64,000 nt of DNA from CAZSAT01 sp964604675 (GCA_964604675.1 CAZSAT010000002.1:62001-126000); one strand, 5' to 3'. Shown: positions 8,695 to 17,627, numbered from the stretch's first letter. Made by a program: numbers and translations. The notes: generated by a model not told the origin, from the sequence alone.

Positions 8695-8784
8695 TGTCAG
8701 CGCGATGACAGCGCGGCGGCCGGAGCGTTGTCGGGTAAGTGCGACGCTATACTGTCCGTCTCCGAGGCCCAGGAGGTCGCACCG

Positions 8785-11301
8785 ATGTCGGAGTCCGTCA
8801 CCCTCGTGATCCAACGCGAGGGCTACCCCGATCGCCGGGTGCCGCTCTCCCCGGGCTCCGTTCAGATCGGCCGTGCTGAAGACAACGACATCGTGCTGAG
8901 CGACATCGGTGTGTCCCGCCGGCACGCGCGCATCCTGGTCGAGAACGGCGCAGTGGTGTTCGAGGATCTGGGCTCGGGGAACGGCAGCTGGATCTCCGGG
9001 AAGCGGGTGCGCACCCACAATGTCGACGATGGCCACGCCATCCACGTGGAACCCTTCATGCTGCGCTTCGAGGTCAAGAGCGCTGTCGCGGTGGCCGAGG
9101 TCGTGGTCGACGAGCCCTCCGCCCCCTCCCCGGAGCCCGCACCGGTCCGCGCTGCCCCCCCGGTGCCGGCACCCGCCGCACCGGTTCGGGCCGCCCCACC
9201 CGCGCCGCCACCCCGGCCGCCGGAGCCCGTGCCCGCGCCCGTGGCGGCGCCGGTCCCCGTGCCCGTGGCGGAGCCGTCGGCCACCCAGGAGCTCCCGGAC
9301 ACCGCTCCCGCGGCCGTGCTCGAAGCCGTGAACGGTCCGGGAATCGCCGGAAAGCGCTTCGAGATCCCGCCACAGGGACTGACCATCGGGCGCCACGACC
9401 AGCGGGACATCGTGCTGCAGGACGTGGCGGCCTCGCGCTTCCACGCCGAGGTCGCGCCGCGTGGCGACGTCTACTGGGTGCGGGACTGCAACTCCGCCAA
9501 CGGTGTCCTGGTGAACGGCCAGAAGGTGCGCGAGAAGCCGCTTCGCGACGGCGACGTGCTCAAGATCGGCTCCACGGAGCTGCGCTTCGGCGCTGACCTC
9601 CAGCCCGCCTACATGACCGACGTCATCGACGAGGCCGCCCCCGACCAGACCGACGCCTTCGACCACGTGCTCGACTCCGAGCCCGCACCGTGGGGCAGTC
9701 AGGCTCCGCAGCACACCCAGACCCCGGCCGCGCCGGCCGTGTCGCCGGCCTTCTCGGCGCCGCCGCTCCCCCACCAGGCGCCCGGGTTCACGCAGCCCGC
9801 AGCCCCGCCCGCCCCCGCCTTCGCTCAGCCGGCGGCCCCCGCCGCGCAGCCCTACGCGCCCCCCGCCGCGTCCGGCTTTCCGGCCCCGGCGGCCTCCGGT
9901 TTCGGCGCACCCGCGGCGTCGGGCTTCGCGTCGGCGGCGCCCGGCCAGCCTCACCTCCAGCCTGCGCAGACCGGGCAGGTGTTCAACCCACAGGCCCACG
10001 CCCCCGCGCCGGTTGCGCCCGGCACGGCGAGCTCCTTTCCGCCGGCCGAGCAGCCGGGTGCGGCGCCCGCAGCGTTCGCTGCACCCCCGATGGCGGCTCC
10101 CCTCGGTCCGCCCCCGGATCTGGGCGCGGCGCCCGATGGCGGCGGCTTCGGTGGCCTCGAGATGCAGCTCGACCCCGGAAAGGGCGGTCGCGGCAAGAAG
10201 CTCAAGGTTCGCAACAGCGGTGGCTTCCTCTCGAAGCCCATCAACCGCATCACGGTGGGCCTGCTGCTGTTCGCCGTCGTGAGCGTGGGCGGCAAGACCG
10301 TCTACCAGGAGCTGTCGAAGCCCAGCACCGAGACCCTGGTGCGGTCGGACGATGGCCCGGACCCCGTGCAGCTCGATCACCTGCCGCCACTCGAGGCCGC
10401 CGAGGTGAGCCGCCTGATGGACGACGGCATGTCGCTCGTGAAGGCCGGCAAGTACTACGAGGCCACCGCGAAGTTCCGGCGGGTGCTGCAGCTCGACCAG
10501 ACCAACCAGGCCGCCCAGGAAGCCGGCTACCTCACCTGTGAGCTGATCGTGGTCGACGCGCTGCGGAGCCACGTCGAGGCCCGCTCGGTGGACGCTGGGG
10601 AGAAGGCCGAGATCCGGCTGGCCGCCATCGAGGCCGGCCGTGAGGCCCTCGAGACGAGCCGCGGGGTGATCGAGGCGGTGAAGCTCGTCGAGGATGCGCT
10701 CCAGGCGCTGCCGTCCGACGAAGAGCTGCGCACCTTGCTCGAGGACCTTGGCAGCAAGCGGCAGCGCATCTACGTCAACACCGTGAACCGCAAGAAGGAA
10801 GAGCTCGAGGGCTCGGTCCAGGAGCTCTACGACAAGGGCCAGAAGGAGCTGGCGCGCGGCAACAACATGGGCGCGCACAAGTACTTCGAGAAGGCCATGG
10901 AGGCCGACAAGGAGCGGAGCACGTCCGTCTACTTCCAGGCCCAGGACGGCCTGAACCAGGCCAAGCGCGCGATGGACCAGGAGTCCCGCCAGCACTACCA
11001 GGCGGCGATGAACGCCATGCGCACCGGCGACTACATGGGCGCCCGTTCGGGCTTCAAGAAGACCCTCAAGGCCAACCCCTTCAACCAGGCGGCCAAGACC
11101 AAGCTCACCGAGGTGCAGGCGGCGCTCGAGCAGCAGGGCGTGCAGGAGTTCCAGGCCGGCAAGCGCATGGAGGCGGCCAACCAGTTCGAGCGCGCCATCA
11201 CGCACTACACCAAGACCATGCAGCTCATCGACGACCGCTCCAACCAGACCTTCCAGAACGCGCAGCAGCGGGTGAGCATGTTGTCGTCGGTGGTGAAGTA
11301 G
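8785..11301 (+). CDS. Double-FHA domain membrane protein with TPR-like C-terminus
   Basis: 838 residues. Two FHA domains: residues ~8-95 (QIGRAEDNDIVLSD, SRRH, DLGSGNGSWISGKRV) and ~190-270 (TIGRHDQRDIVLQD, SRFH, DCNSANGVLVNGQKV). Pro/Ala-rich linkers separate them and continue to ~470 with GFxxPAA-type repeats. One membrane segment is at ~486-505 (RITVGLLLFAVVSVGG), followed by a long TPR-like helical region (~540-838) with repeated KxGKYYEATAKFRRVLQLD-type units. The ATG at 8785 is chosen over the upstream in-frame start at 8728 because AGGAGGT (8771-8777) sits 7 nt before it and the FHA fold begins at once. Same architecture as the 7642 gene with one more FHA domain: likely a duplication. 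Scaffold for multivalent phosphothreonine recognition. Confidence 0.87.
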   Translation: MSESVTLVIQREGYPDRRVPLSPGSVQIGRAEDNDIVLSDIGVSRRHARILVENGAVVFEDLGSGNGSWISGKRVRTHNVDDGHAIHVEPFMLRFEVKSAVAVAEVVVDEPSAPSPEPAPVRAAPPVPAPAAPVRAAPPAPPPRPPEPVPAPVAAPVPVPVAEPSATQELPDTAPAAVLEAVNGPGIAGKRFEIPPQGLTIGRHDQRDIVLQDVAASRFHAEVAPRGDVYWVRDCNSANGVLVNGQKVREKPLRDGDVLKIGSTELRFGADLQPAYMTDVIDEAAPDQTDAFDHVLDSEPAPWGSQAPQHTQTPAAPAVSPAFSAPPLPHQAPGFTQPAAPPAPAFAQPAAPAAQPYAPPAASGFPAPAASGFGAPAASGFASAAPGQPHLQPAQTGQVFNPQAHAPAPVAPGTASSFPPAEQPGAAPAAFAAPPMAAPLGPPPDLGAAPDGGGFGGLEMQLDPGKGGRGKKLKVRNSGGFLSKPINRITVGLLLFAVVSVGGKTVYQELSKPSTETLVRSDDGPDPVQLDHLPPLEAAEVSRLMDDGMSLVKAGKYYEATAKFRRVLQLDQTNQAAQEAGYLTCELIVVDALRSHVEARSVDAGEKAEIRLAAIEAGREALETSRGVIEAVKLVEDALQALPSDEELRTLLEDLGSKRQRIYVNTVNRKKEELEGSVQELYDKGQKELARGNNMGAHKYFEKAMEADKERSTSVYFQAQDGLNQAKRAMDQESRQHYQAAMNAMRTGDYMGARSGFKKTLKANPFNQAAKTKLTEVQAALEQQGVQEFQAGKRMEAANQFERAITHYTKTMQLIDDRSNQTFQNAQQRVSMLSSVVK

Positions 11302-11384
11302 GCGCCTTCTGGACATGGGTCCTGGTCGCTGGATGCGCCAAGGCCCCGTCAGCCCTCGAGGCGGGCGGCGACCCGTCGGAGCAG

Positions 11385-12455
11385 GTGGCCTCCGGCCGTC
11401 AGCCCGTCGACGTGCTCGTCGAGGCTGCGGGGGATCTGGATCCCTCGGCTCGCGGCCGCGCCCTGGCGCTCCTGATCCGCCACAGCGACGAGCCGGCCGG
11501 TGGCTCCTGGGCGCCGCGCGCCCTCTACGACCCCAACCCGTGGGTCGCGCAGCTCGCGATCGAGGCGGTGCACGCGCGGGCGCCGGAGTCGGCCGCCTTG
11601 GAGCTCCTGGAGGCCACGGCTGCCCGTGCCGATCTCGACGCGTACACCCGTGGCGCCGCAGCGGTGCGTGCGGCCTGGGAGGGTTCCGACCTGGTGCTCG
11701 AGCCCATGCGATCCGCGTGGCGGGGCGCGGAGCCTTGGGACCGGCCCCCCCTGGCGCTGGCGGGCGCGGTGCTCGGGGACGAGGAAGCCGTCCAGGTGCT
11801 CGCCGACGCGCTGGCAGCCGGCGACCTGCCCCTGGAGCTCCGCTTCTTCGACGACCTGGGCGCGTCGGGCCTGACCGCGGTCACGCCGGCCCTCGCCACC
11901 TGCGCGGGCCGGGTCGAACCCGAGCTTCACATGGCCATCGCGGCCGCGCTGCTGGAGCTCGGAGCCTCACAGGGTGAGTCGCTGATGCGCGAGGCGCTCT
12001 CGAGCAGCGACCTCGAAGAGCGCCTCGAGGCGCTCGACTTCCTGGTGCACGTGGACCTGCCGGCGGCGGATGCGCTGCTGGTGCGCGCTGCTCGTGGGGC
12101 GACGCTCGACGCGCGCTACGCGGAGCTGGCGCTCGTCGCGCGCGGGCTCGCCCCCACCGAGGTCGCCATCGAGAGCTCGCAGTCGCTGGACCGGGAGCTC
12201 CGCCGCCTGGCGGTCTGGGCCTTGGGCCAGGCGCCTCCCGCGCGCAACGAGCGCGCCGCGCGTCCGGCGCGCGAGGCGCTGGCCGCTGCCTTGGACGACG
12301 CCGAGTACGCCGTGGTGCTGGAGGCCGTGCAGGCCATCGCAGCCCGCGGTCGGAGCAACGATCGCGCCCTCGTGGAGCCCCTGCTCGCTGGAGAGGTGGT
12401 GGTGCTCCGCGTCGAGGCGGCCGCTGCCCTGCTGGCCTTGCCCACCGGGGGCTGA
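11385..12455 (+). CDS. HEAT-repeat-like protein, probably a lipoprotein with a disrupted start
   Basis: 356 residues from GTG 11385, almost entirely Ala/Leu/Glu-rich helices in a repeating pattern of ~30 residues (LYDPNPWVAQLAIEAVHAR, LDDAEYAVVLEAVQAIAAR), as in HEAT/armadillo scaffolds. The frame stays open upstream to the stop of the FHA gene and reads WVLVAGCAKAPSALEAG (11316-11366), a lipobox with Cys at 11334, but has no start codon. Removing one G from the GGG at 11317-11319 joins ATG 11315 to this frame and gives MVLVAGC, like the other very short lipoprotein signals in this window. So the real product is probably a lipoprotein of about 379 residues and the GTG is an artefact. Last gene of the FHA unit; partner unknown. 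Confidence 0.7.
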   Translation: MASGRQPVDVLVEAAGDLDPSARGRALALLIRHSDEPAGGSWAPRALYDPNPWVAQLAIEAVHARAPESAALELLEATAARADLDAYTRGAAAVRAAWEGSDLVLEPMRSAWRGAEPWDRPPLALAGAVLGDEEAVQVLADALAAGDLPLELRFFDDLGASGLTAVTPALATCAGRVEPELHMAIAAALLELGASQGESLMREALSSSDLEERLEALDFLVHVDLPAADALLVRAARGATLDARYAELALVARGLAPTEVAIESSQSLDRELRRLAVWALGQAPPARNERAARPAREALAAALDDAEYAVVLEAVQAIAARGRSNDRALVEPLLAGEVVVLRVEAAAALLALPTGG

Positions 12456-12478
12456 CCATTCGGAGTTAGGCGGTTGGC

Positions 12479-14143
12479 ATGCAGCTGGTACGTCCCGTCG
12501 TCCGCACCGTCGGCACCTTCACCGTGGCTGCCCGCGACCTCGGGCGCCTCCAGGAGGTCGCTCGGGTGCTCATCCGGCACGGGCTGGGCCTGCTGGTCAC
12601 CAACGTCGACGTCCCCGGCATAGCGAAGCCCGAGGCGACCTTCGAGTCGAACCCCGCGCGGGTGATCGCGGCCATCCAGGCCCTCGGGCCCACGTTCATC
12701 AAGCTCGGCCAGGTGCTCTCCACCCGTCCCGACGTCATCCCGGCCGCCTACGTGGACGCCCTCCAGAAGCTCCAGGACGACGTGGAGCCCCTGTTGCTCT
12801 CCGACGTGCACGGGCAGCTGGTCGCCGAGCTGGGACAGGGCTGGCGGGACCGCATCGCGACCTTCGACGAGACGCCGCTGGCCACCGCGTCCATCGCCCA
12901 GGTGCACCGCGCCACCACGGTCGATGGCCAGCACGTGGTGTTCAAGGTCCAGCGCCCCGGCATCCACGCCAAGGTGAACGCCGATCTGTCGATCCTGCAC
13001 TTGATCGCCCGCCGCACGCTCGCGGAGTTTCCCGAGGCCGCGTACTTTGATCCCGAGGGCATCCTCGACGAGTTCGAGCGCTCGATCCGGGCCGAGCTCG
13101 ACTTCCAGGCCGAGGCGCAGAACATCAGGCAGTTCCAGCGGAACTTCGCCGCCGATGCGCGGGTGCGCATCCCGGACCTGCACGCCGAGCTGACCACGTC
13201 CCGGGTGCTCTGCATGGAGTTCCTGGACGGGGTCAAGATCCGCAAGGCGCGAGACGCCGGGTACCTGATGGACGAGGTGGGCGACGCCTACCTGCACGCC
13301 GCCTACAGCATGCTCTTCGACCACGGGTTCTTCCACGGCGACCTCCACCCCGGCAACGTGCTCGTGCTCCCGGGGAACGTGATCGGGCTCCTGGACTTCG
13401 GCATGGTGGGCTTCTTGACCCGCGACATGAAGGACGCCCTGGTCACCTTGCTCTTCGCTGCCGAGCGCGGTGACTTCCGCACCTGCAGCCGGGTGTTCTT
13501 CGACATCGCGATCAAGGAGGTGCGGGTCGACTACTCCGCCTTCGAGCGCGACTCCATCGAGGTGATGCGGCGGAACTGGGTGGGCACGTCGGTCGCCGAC
13601 ATGCAGATCGGGCGCTTCCTGCTCGACGTCACGCGCGGCGCGATCCGACACCGTGTGCGGGCGCCCCAGAACTACAGCATGTACTTCAAGGCGCTGTTGA
13701 CCACGGAGGGGCTGGCCAAGGCGCTCATCCCCGAGGTCGACCCGTTGCGGGCAGCGCGTCCCTTCGTGGACCGGCTCATCGCCGAGCGCTTCTCGGACAC
13801 GCGCTTCCGCGAGGACCTCTTCTACCACGCGGTCACCCTCTCGGGGCTGCTCCGGAGGCTGCCCACGTCGCTGTCGCAGGTGCTCGACGATCTCGACCTC
13901 CAGCGCTTCAGCATGGAGGTCCGCCACCGCGCGGACCAGCACCAGATCGACGCCGACGATCGGCGCCAGAACCGGACCATCCTGGCTCTGCTCTGCATCG
14001 CGGGGGCGCTCTGTGGGTCGATCACGCTCTCGAGCGACCTGTTCCCCGTGTTCGGGGTGCCGCTCCCGAGCATCGTCTTCTACGGCACCGCGCTGCCCAT
14101 CTTCCTCATGGTGGTGTGGATGACGTTCCGGAACCGCGGCTGA
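12479..14143 (+). CDS. ABC1/AarF/UbiB family atypical kinase
   Basis: 554 residues. Members are kinase-fold ATPases linked to isoprenoid quinone or lipid metabolism at the membrane. Landmarks: the family-specific KxGQ motif in FIKLGQVLSTRPDVIP (~residue 75), the Ala-rich loop in TASIAQVHRA (~140), the catalytic region HGDLHPGNVLV (~287-297) and the metal-binding LLDFGMVGF (~305-313). Two C-terminal hydrophobic helices (~500-550) anchor it, as in UbiB. Length fits the family. Upstream, TAGGCG lies 6 nt before the ATG, so it may be leaderless; GGAG at 12462 is too far for a normal ribosome site. The 3' end overlaps the convergent reductase gene by 38 nt. Lipid-soluble quinone role is inferred from family only. 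Confidence 0.9.
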   Translation: MQLVRPVVRTVGTFTVAARDLGRLQEVARVLIRHGLGLLVTNVDVPGIAKPEATFESNPARVIAAIQALGPTFIKLGQVLSTRPDVIPAAYVDALQKLQDDVEPLLLSDVHGQLVAELGQGWRDRIATFDETPLATASIAQVHRATTVDGQHVVFKVQRPGIHAKVNADLSILHLIARRTLAEFPEAAYFDPEGILDEFERSIRAELDFQAEAQNIRQFQRNFAADARVRIPDLHAELTTSRVLCMEFLDGVKIRKARDAGYLMDEVGDAYLHAAYSMLFDHGFFHGDLHPGNVLVLPGNVIGLLDFGMVGFLTRDMKDALVTLLFAAERGDFRTCSRVFFDIAIKEVRVDYSAFERDSIEVMRRNWVGTSVADMQIGRFLLDVTRGAIRHRVRAPQNYSMYFKALLTTEGLAKALIPEVDPLRAARPFVDRLIAERFSDTRFREDLFYHAVTLSGLLRRLPTSLSQVLDDLDLQRFSMEVRHRADQHQIDADDRRQNRTILALLCIAGALCGSITLSSDLFPVFGVPLPSIVFYGTALPIFLMVVWMTFRNRG

Positions 14144-14870
14144 GCCACTGAGGGACCGCCTCCCGGAAGCCTGGCAGGCTGGCGGGCTCGAGGCGAGCAT
14201 CGTCGGGCCGCGGCCCCAGGGACAGCGCCGCCAGCGACACGCCTTCGACCCGGCCGCGTCCGAGCTCGGCCGACACGGCACGGGCGAAGCCCTTCCACGT
14301 GGTCTCGTCGCGTCCGATCAGGTGCGTGATGCCGGTCGGCAGCAGGAGCAGCGCGTCGGCCAGGTGATCCGCCCAGGTGGGCTGCACCGGCCAGTCGTCG
14401 ATCGCCCGCCAGGTCCCCTCGAGGGCGGGGAGCCGAGAGGCCCAGCCTCGACCACCGTGCCCGTAGACCCATCCCGTCCGGACGACGTGTCCGCCCGCGG
14501 CCAGCACCGCTTCCTCGGCGCGTGCCTTCTGGCGCCCGTAGGCGTTCACGGGCCGCACGACCGCGTCGGGGGCATGGGGACCCGGCCCCGAGAACACGAA
14601 GTTCGAGGACACGAACCACACCGGGACCTCGCGTGCCCACGCCGCGGGGGCGGCCACGTTGATCGCCTCTGAAAGCGGGTCGGTGGCGCATCGGTCCACC
14701 TCGGTCATCGCCGCGCAGAAGATGACGGCGTCGGGGGCGTGCGCCGTCAGGATCTCGTCGCGGGCCCGCTCGTCGGTCACGTCCAGCGCCGGCCGTCCGA
14801 GGGCCGTGGCTCCGCGAGCCGCGAGCGCGCGCCCGACGAGTCCGCTGCCACCGGTGACGAGCACGGTCAT
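14106..14870 (-). CDS. RmlD-like NAD(P)-dependent sugar-nucleotide reductase (extended SDR)
   Basis: 254 residues. N-terminal VLVTGGSGLVGRAL is the nucleotide-binding glycine motif; DVTD, FCAAMTEVDRCATDP, the SSNFVFSG strand and the catalytic pair in NAYGRQK (YxxxK) follow the order of dTDP-4-dehydrorhamnose reductase (RmlD) and its relatives. The family reduces 4-keto sugars on nucleotide carriers. At 254 residues it is somewhat shorter than typical RmlD (~290), and no rmlABC genes are nearby, so the sugar is uncertain. The gene starts at ATG 14870, with TAAGCT exactly 6 nt upstream and no Shine-Dalgarno. Its 3' end overlaps the convergent ABC1 kinase gene. Confidence 0.82.
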   Translation of the reverse strand: MTVLVTGGSGLVGRALAARGATALGRPALDVTDERARDEILTAHAPDAVIFCAAMTEVDRCATDPLSEAINVAAPAAWAREVPVWFVSSNFVFSGPGPHAPDAVVRPVNAYGRQKARAEEAVLAAGGHVVRTGWVYGHGGRGWASRLPALEGTWRAIDDWPVQPTWADHLADALLLLPTGITHLIGRDETTWKGFARAVSAELGRGRVEGVSLAALSLGPRPDDARLEPASLPGFREAVPQWLSRGSGTSSTPP

Positions 14871-14876
14871 GCGGGT

Positions 14877-14882
14877 AGCTTA
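14877..14882 (-). promoter_or_regulatory. Candidate -10 hexamer TAAGCT for a leaderless mRNA
   Basis: On the minus strand TAAGCT is followed by 6 nt (ACCCGC) and then the ATG of the reductase gene. No Shine-Dalgarno is present. Confidence 0.5.
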
Positions 14883-14905
14883 GTCGTGCGCGTCGCAGCG
14901 AGGCT

Positions 14906-14935
14906 TTGACAGGACGACGACGCGCTTCGTAGGCT
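14906..14935 (+). promoter_or_regulatory. Sigma-70-type promoter, TTGACA-N18-TAGGCT
   Basis: Perfect -35 TTGACA (14906-14911) and -10 TAGGCT (14930-14935) with an 18-bp spacer, about 35 bp before the ATG at 14970. Reads toward the coiled-coil gene and probably the AAA ATPase. Confidence 0.6.
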
Positions 14936-14969
14936 CGAGGGGAGGGGAGCGCCCCCTCGAAGGCACACC

Positions 14970-15716
14970 ATGGTTCAAGGCATCGAGTTCCACGGTCGGC
15001 TCTGCCGGGCCGACGGGGGCGCGTCGGCTGCTGGCAGCTACGATCTGTGTTTCACCCTGCACCCGGATCCCACCACCCGTCGCAGCGGCTGGAGCGAGGA
15101 GCACCGGGGCGTGCAGGTCGACAGCCACGGGCGCTTCGCCGTGGTGCTCGGCACGATCACCGAGCTTCGAGCGCGCCACCTGAAGAAGGCACCTCGGTGG
15201 GTGTCCGTGCGTCGACTGATCGACGGCCGTCCGGAAGAGGAGACGGGGAACCGGATCCCGATCACGGGCAACACCTTGGTGCTGATCGATCTCGTGGAGC
15301 GGCTCGTCAAGCGCGTCGAGGCCCTCGACGAGAAGCTGAGCGAGCGCACCCATCCCACGGGAGCGGTGCTCCAGACCCAGCTCGATCGGGTGCAGGACCG
15401 CCTGGATCGCCTGGCCGGGCCCGCCATCGCCGAGCTCCAGTCACGGCTCGGGGCGCTGGTCGCGCGCGTCGAGGCGGTCGACGGTGAGGACGGGAGGCTC
15501 GACAAGGTCGAGGATCGGGTCGAGGACATGGACGGCCCCGACGGCGATCTCATCGATCTTGGCGAGCGCGTGGACGCCCTGGAAGACGCAGGCTCCGGCA
15601 ACTCCCTGGTGGCGCGACTCTCCAAGGCCGAGAAGGTGCATCGCCAGTTGTCGCGCCGGCTCGCGTCGTTGGAGGCTCGCCTGCCCGCCGAAGCAGCGGC
15701 CGAGGCGGCCGAGTAG
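14970..15716 (+). CDS. Uncharacterised protein: beta-sandwich-like N-terminus and coiled coil
   Basis: 248 residues, no signal peptide. The N-terminal ~100 residues follow a pattern I recall from tail-fibre-like proteins: F-x-GRL, then SYDLCFTLHPD, WSEEHRGVQVDSHGRFAVVLG, that is, a beta-rich domain ending in a GxFxVxLG strand. From about residue 110 to the end the sequence is heptad-rich coiled coil (LVERLVKRVEALDEKL, RVQDRLDRLAGPAIAELQ) interrupted by a Gly/Asp segment (DGEDGRLDKVEDRVEDMDGP), ending in an Ala/Glu tail. It probably oligomerises. Function unknown. An AAA ATPase gene follows 63 nt downstream on the same strand. Confidence 0.75.
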   Translation: MVQGIEFHGRLCRADGGASAAGSYDLCFTLHPDPTTRRSGWSEEHRGVQVDSHGRFAVVLGTITELRARHLKKAPRWVSVRRLIDGRPEEETGNRIPITGNTLVLIDLVERLVKRVEALDEKLSERTHPTGAVLQTQLDRVQDRLDRLAGPAIAELQSRLGALVARVEAVDGEDGRLDKVEDRVEDMDGPDGDLIDLGERVDALEDAGSGNSLVARLSKAEKVHRQLSRRLASLEARLPAEAAAEAAE

Positions 15717-15779
15717 CGAGGGGAATAGCGGAAGCGCGCGCGGAGTAGTCTGCGCAAGTCCTTCCCTGGAGCGCCCCTG

Positions 15780-17489
15780 ATGACGCGTGATCCCGTGCTG
15801 CCCCCGTGGGCGGAGGAGCTGCGCGAGCGCTACCTCGCCGGTGAGTCGAGCCTCTTCCTCCTGCACGGCAGCGTGCGCGACGTCTACCCGTGGGAGACCG
15901 CCGACGGCCAGGTGCGCTACCTGCCCCTCCGTGGCTTCCTCGAGGCCTTCCTCGGGCGCGCGAAGGACATCGTGGTCACCTACAACCTGTCGGAGGGGCT
16001 GGCCTTTCCGGACAAGGCGATGGCGGGCCGCTTCAAGCGCGCGGTCAATGCCCGTCGCGTGCTGGACGGCCGGGAGGAGCTCGTCGTGCTCCCTCGCACA
16101 CCGGGCGAGGTGCTGCCCGCCCTGGAGGACCTGGTCACCGACACGGCGCAGAACGCGGCCGTCGTCATCGACTACGCCGACGCCATCGTGCCGGCCGGCG
16201 ACCTCTCCTACATGACCGACACCGACAAGGCGAACCTGATCACGCTGCAGCGGTGGTCCTCGGATCCCTCGCTGCTGTCGTCGGACAACCTGGTCATCCT
16301 GGTGGCCGAGTCGCTGCGTGACCTGTCCCGCCGGGTGGTCTCGAGCCCGCAGCTCGCCGCGATCCAGGTCGGCTTGCCGGGACCCGACCAGCGCTCGGCC
16401 TTCGTGAGCCGTCACGACCTGTCGCGCGTGACCCTCGAGATGGAACCCGCGCAGCTGGCGGAGCACACGGCTGGTCTGTCGCTGGTCCAGATCCGAGGCA
16501 TCTTCCGCACCGCCCACCGCTCGGGTGCGCCCATCACCTTCCAGGCGGTCTCGCGCCGGAAGAAGGCGATCATCGAGCAGGAATGCCACGGCCTGGTGGA
16601 GTTCGTCGACCCGCGCCACGACTTCAGCCACGTGGGGGGCATGGAGCGCATCAAGGCCGACCTGATGGGCATCGCAGACGCCATCCGGAAGGGGCACCAC
16701 AACCGGGTGCCGATGGGCCTGATCTTCGTGGGGCCGATGGGCACGGGCAAGACCTTCCTGGCCGAGGCCTTCGCCAAGGAGAGCGGCCTGACCTGCCTGA
16801 AGTTCAAGAACTTCCGCGAGAAGTGGGTGGGCTCGACCGAGGCCAACCTCGAGAAGATCCTCCAGGTCGTCGATGGCCTGGGCTACACGCTCTTGATCAT
16901 CGACGAGGCCGATCGCAGCCTGTCGGCGGGCGAGGGCGACTCGGGCACCGGCAGCCGCGTGGTGGCACGGCTCAAGGAGTTCATGTCCGACACGAGCCAC
17001 CGCGGGCGCGTGGTGATCCTGATGCTCACCAACCGGCCCGACAAGCTCGACACGGACCTCAAGCGACCGGGCCGCTTCGACGTGAAGGTGCCCTTCTTCC
17101 ACCCGGAGACCGCTGCCGAGCGCGAGCTGATCTTCGCGGCGAGCTCGCGCAAGAACGCCATCTCCTTGCACCCCCAGCTCGACGTGGCCGGTCCGATGGC
17201 CCGGATCGATGGCTACTCCGCGGCCGAGCTCGAGGCGGTGTTGCTGGCTGCGGCGGGCCGGGCGGCGTCCGAGGATCGCCCGTCGGTGGAGCAGGAGGAT
17301 CTGGACCAGGCGGTGCACGACGTGATCCCGAGCCGGGACGTCCGCATGCTCCAGCTGATGGAGCTGTTGGCGGTCTTCGAGTGCTCCGCGAGGCGCATGC
17401 TGCCCGATCGCTACCGGAAGATGGAGACCGACGAGGTGCTGCAGCGCCTCGATCAGGCCCGGGTGCAGGTCGGAAGGAGAGCCCTCTGA
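15780..17489 (+). CDS. AAA family ATPase
   Basis: 569 residues. The N-terminal ~270 residues look like a degenerate first ATPase module (LFLLHGSVRDVYPW, VVIDYADAI at ~120, NLVILVAESLRDLSRRV) without a Walker A. The second module is complete: Walker A GPMGTGKTF (~317), Walker B LLIIDEAD (~372), sensor-1 region VVILMLTNRPDKLD and an RPGRFD arginine finger. This resembles Cdc48/FtsH-like remodelling ATPases, which unfold or disassemble protein complexes. A C-terminal four-helix lid (GYSAAELEAVLLAAAGRAA) fits. The substrate is unknown; the coiled-coil protein just upstream is an obvious candidate. ATG 15780 has GGAG ~9 nt upstream. Confidence 0.87.
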   Translation: MTRDPVLPPWAEELRERYLAGESSLFLLHGSVRDVYPWETADGQVRYLPLRGFLEAFLGRAKDIVVTYNLSEGLAFPDKAMAGRFKRAVNARRVLDGREELVVLPRTPGEVLPALEDLVTDTAQNAAVVIDYADAIVPAGDLSYMTDTDKANLITLQRWSSDPSLLSSDNLVILVAESLRDLSRRVVSSPQLAAIQVGLPGPDQRSAFVSRHDLSRVTLEMEPAQLAEHTAGLSLVQIRGIFRTAHRSGAPITFQAVSRRKKAIIEQECHGLVEFVDPRHDFSHVGGMERIKADLMGIADAIRKGHHNRVPMGLIFVGPMGTGKTFLAEAFAKESGLTCLKFKNFREKWVGSTEANLEKILQVVDGLGYTLLIIDEADRSLSAGEGDSGTGSRVVARLKEFMSDTSHRGRVVILMLTNRPDKLDTDLKRPGRFDVKVPFFHPETAAERELIFAASSRKNAISLHPQLDVAGPMARIDGYSAAELEAVLLAAAGRAASEDRPSVEQEDLDQAVHDVIPSRDVRMLQLMELLAVFECSARRMLPDRYRKMETDEVLQRLDQARVQVGRRAL

Positions 17490-17514
17490 GGCGGATCAGG
17501 AGGGCGATCGCGCC

Positions 17515-17543
17515 TTGACACAGGGGCGCTACCGGCGTACCTG
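17515..17543 (+). promoter_or_regulatory. Sigma-70-type promoter for rplU-rpmA-obgE, TTGACA-N17-TACCTG
   Basis: -35 TTGACA (17515-17520), 17-bp spacer, -10 TACCTG (17538-17543). It leaves a GC-rich leader of about 80 nt before rplU, in which an L21-type autoregulatory structure could form, though I cannot identify one by eye. Confidence 0.7.
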
Positions 17544-17627
17544 AGGCCGGCTCGCGTCCAGGTCCCGAAACCCTCGGAACGGCCTCGACGCCCCTGACGC
17601 CCTGGCGGGCGCTGCGGAGAAGGAATC

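Noticed and set aside
8728..8784. In-frame upstream start for the double-FHA gene
   Set aside because: The 19 extra residues overlap the promoter region, and AGGAGGT points to ATG 8785.
7528..11316. Long minus-strand frame of over 1200 codons
   Set aside because: Antisense of the FHA genes, low-complexity, no recognisable domain.
14106..14143. 38-nt overlap of convergent genes as evidence of error
   Set aside because: Both proteins keep sensible ends; short convergent overlaps are common in dense genomes.
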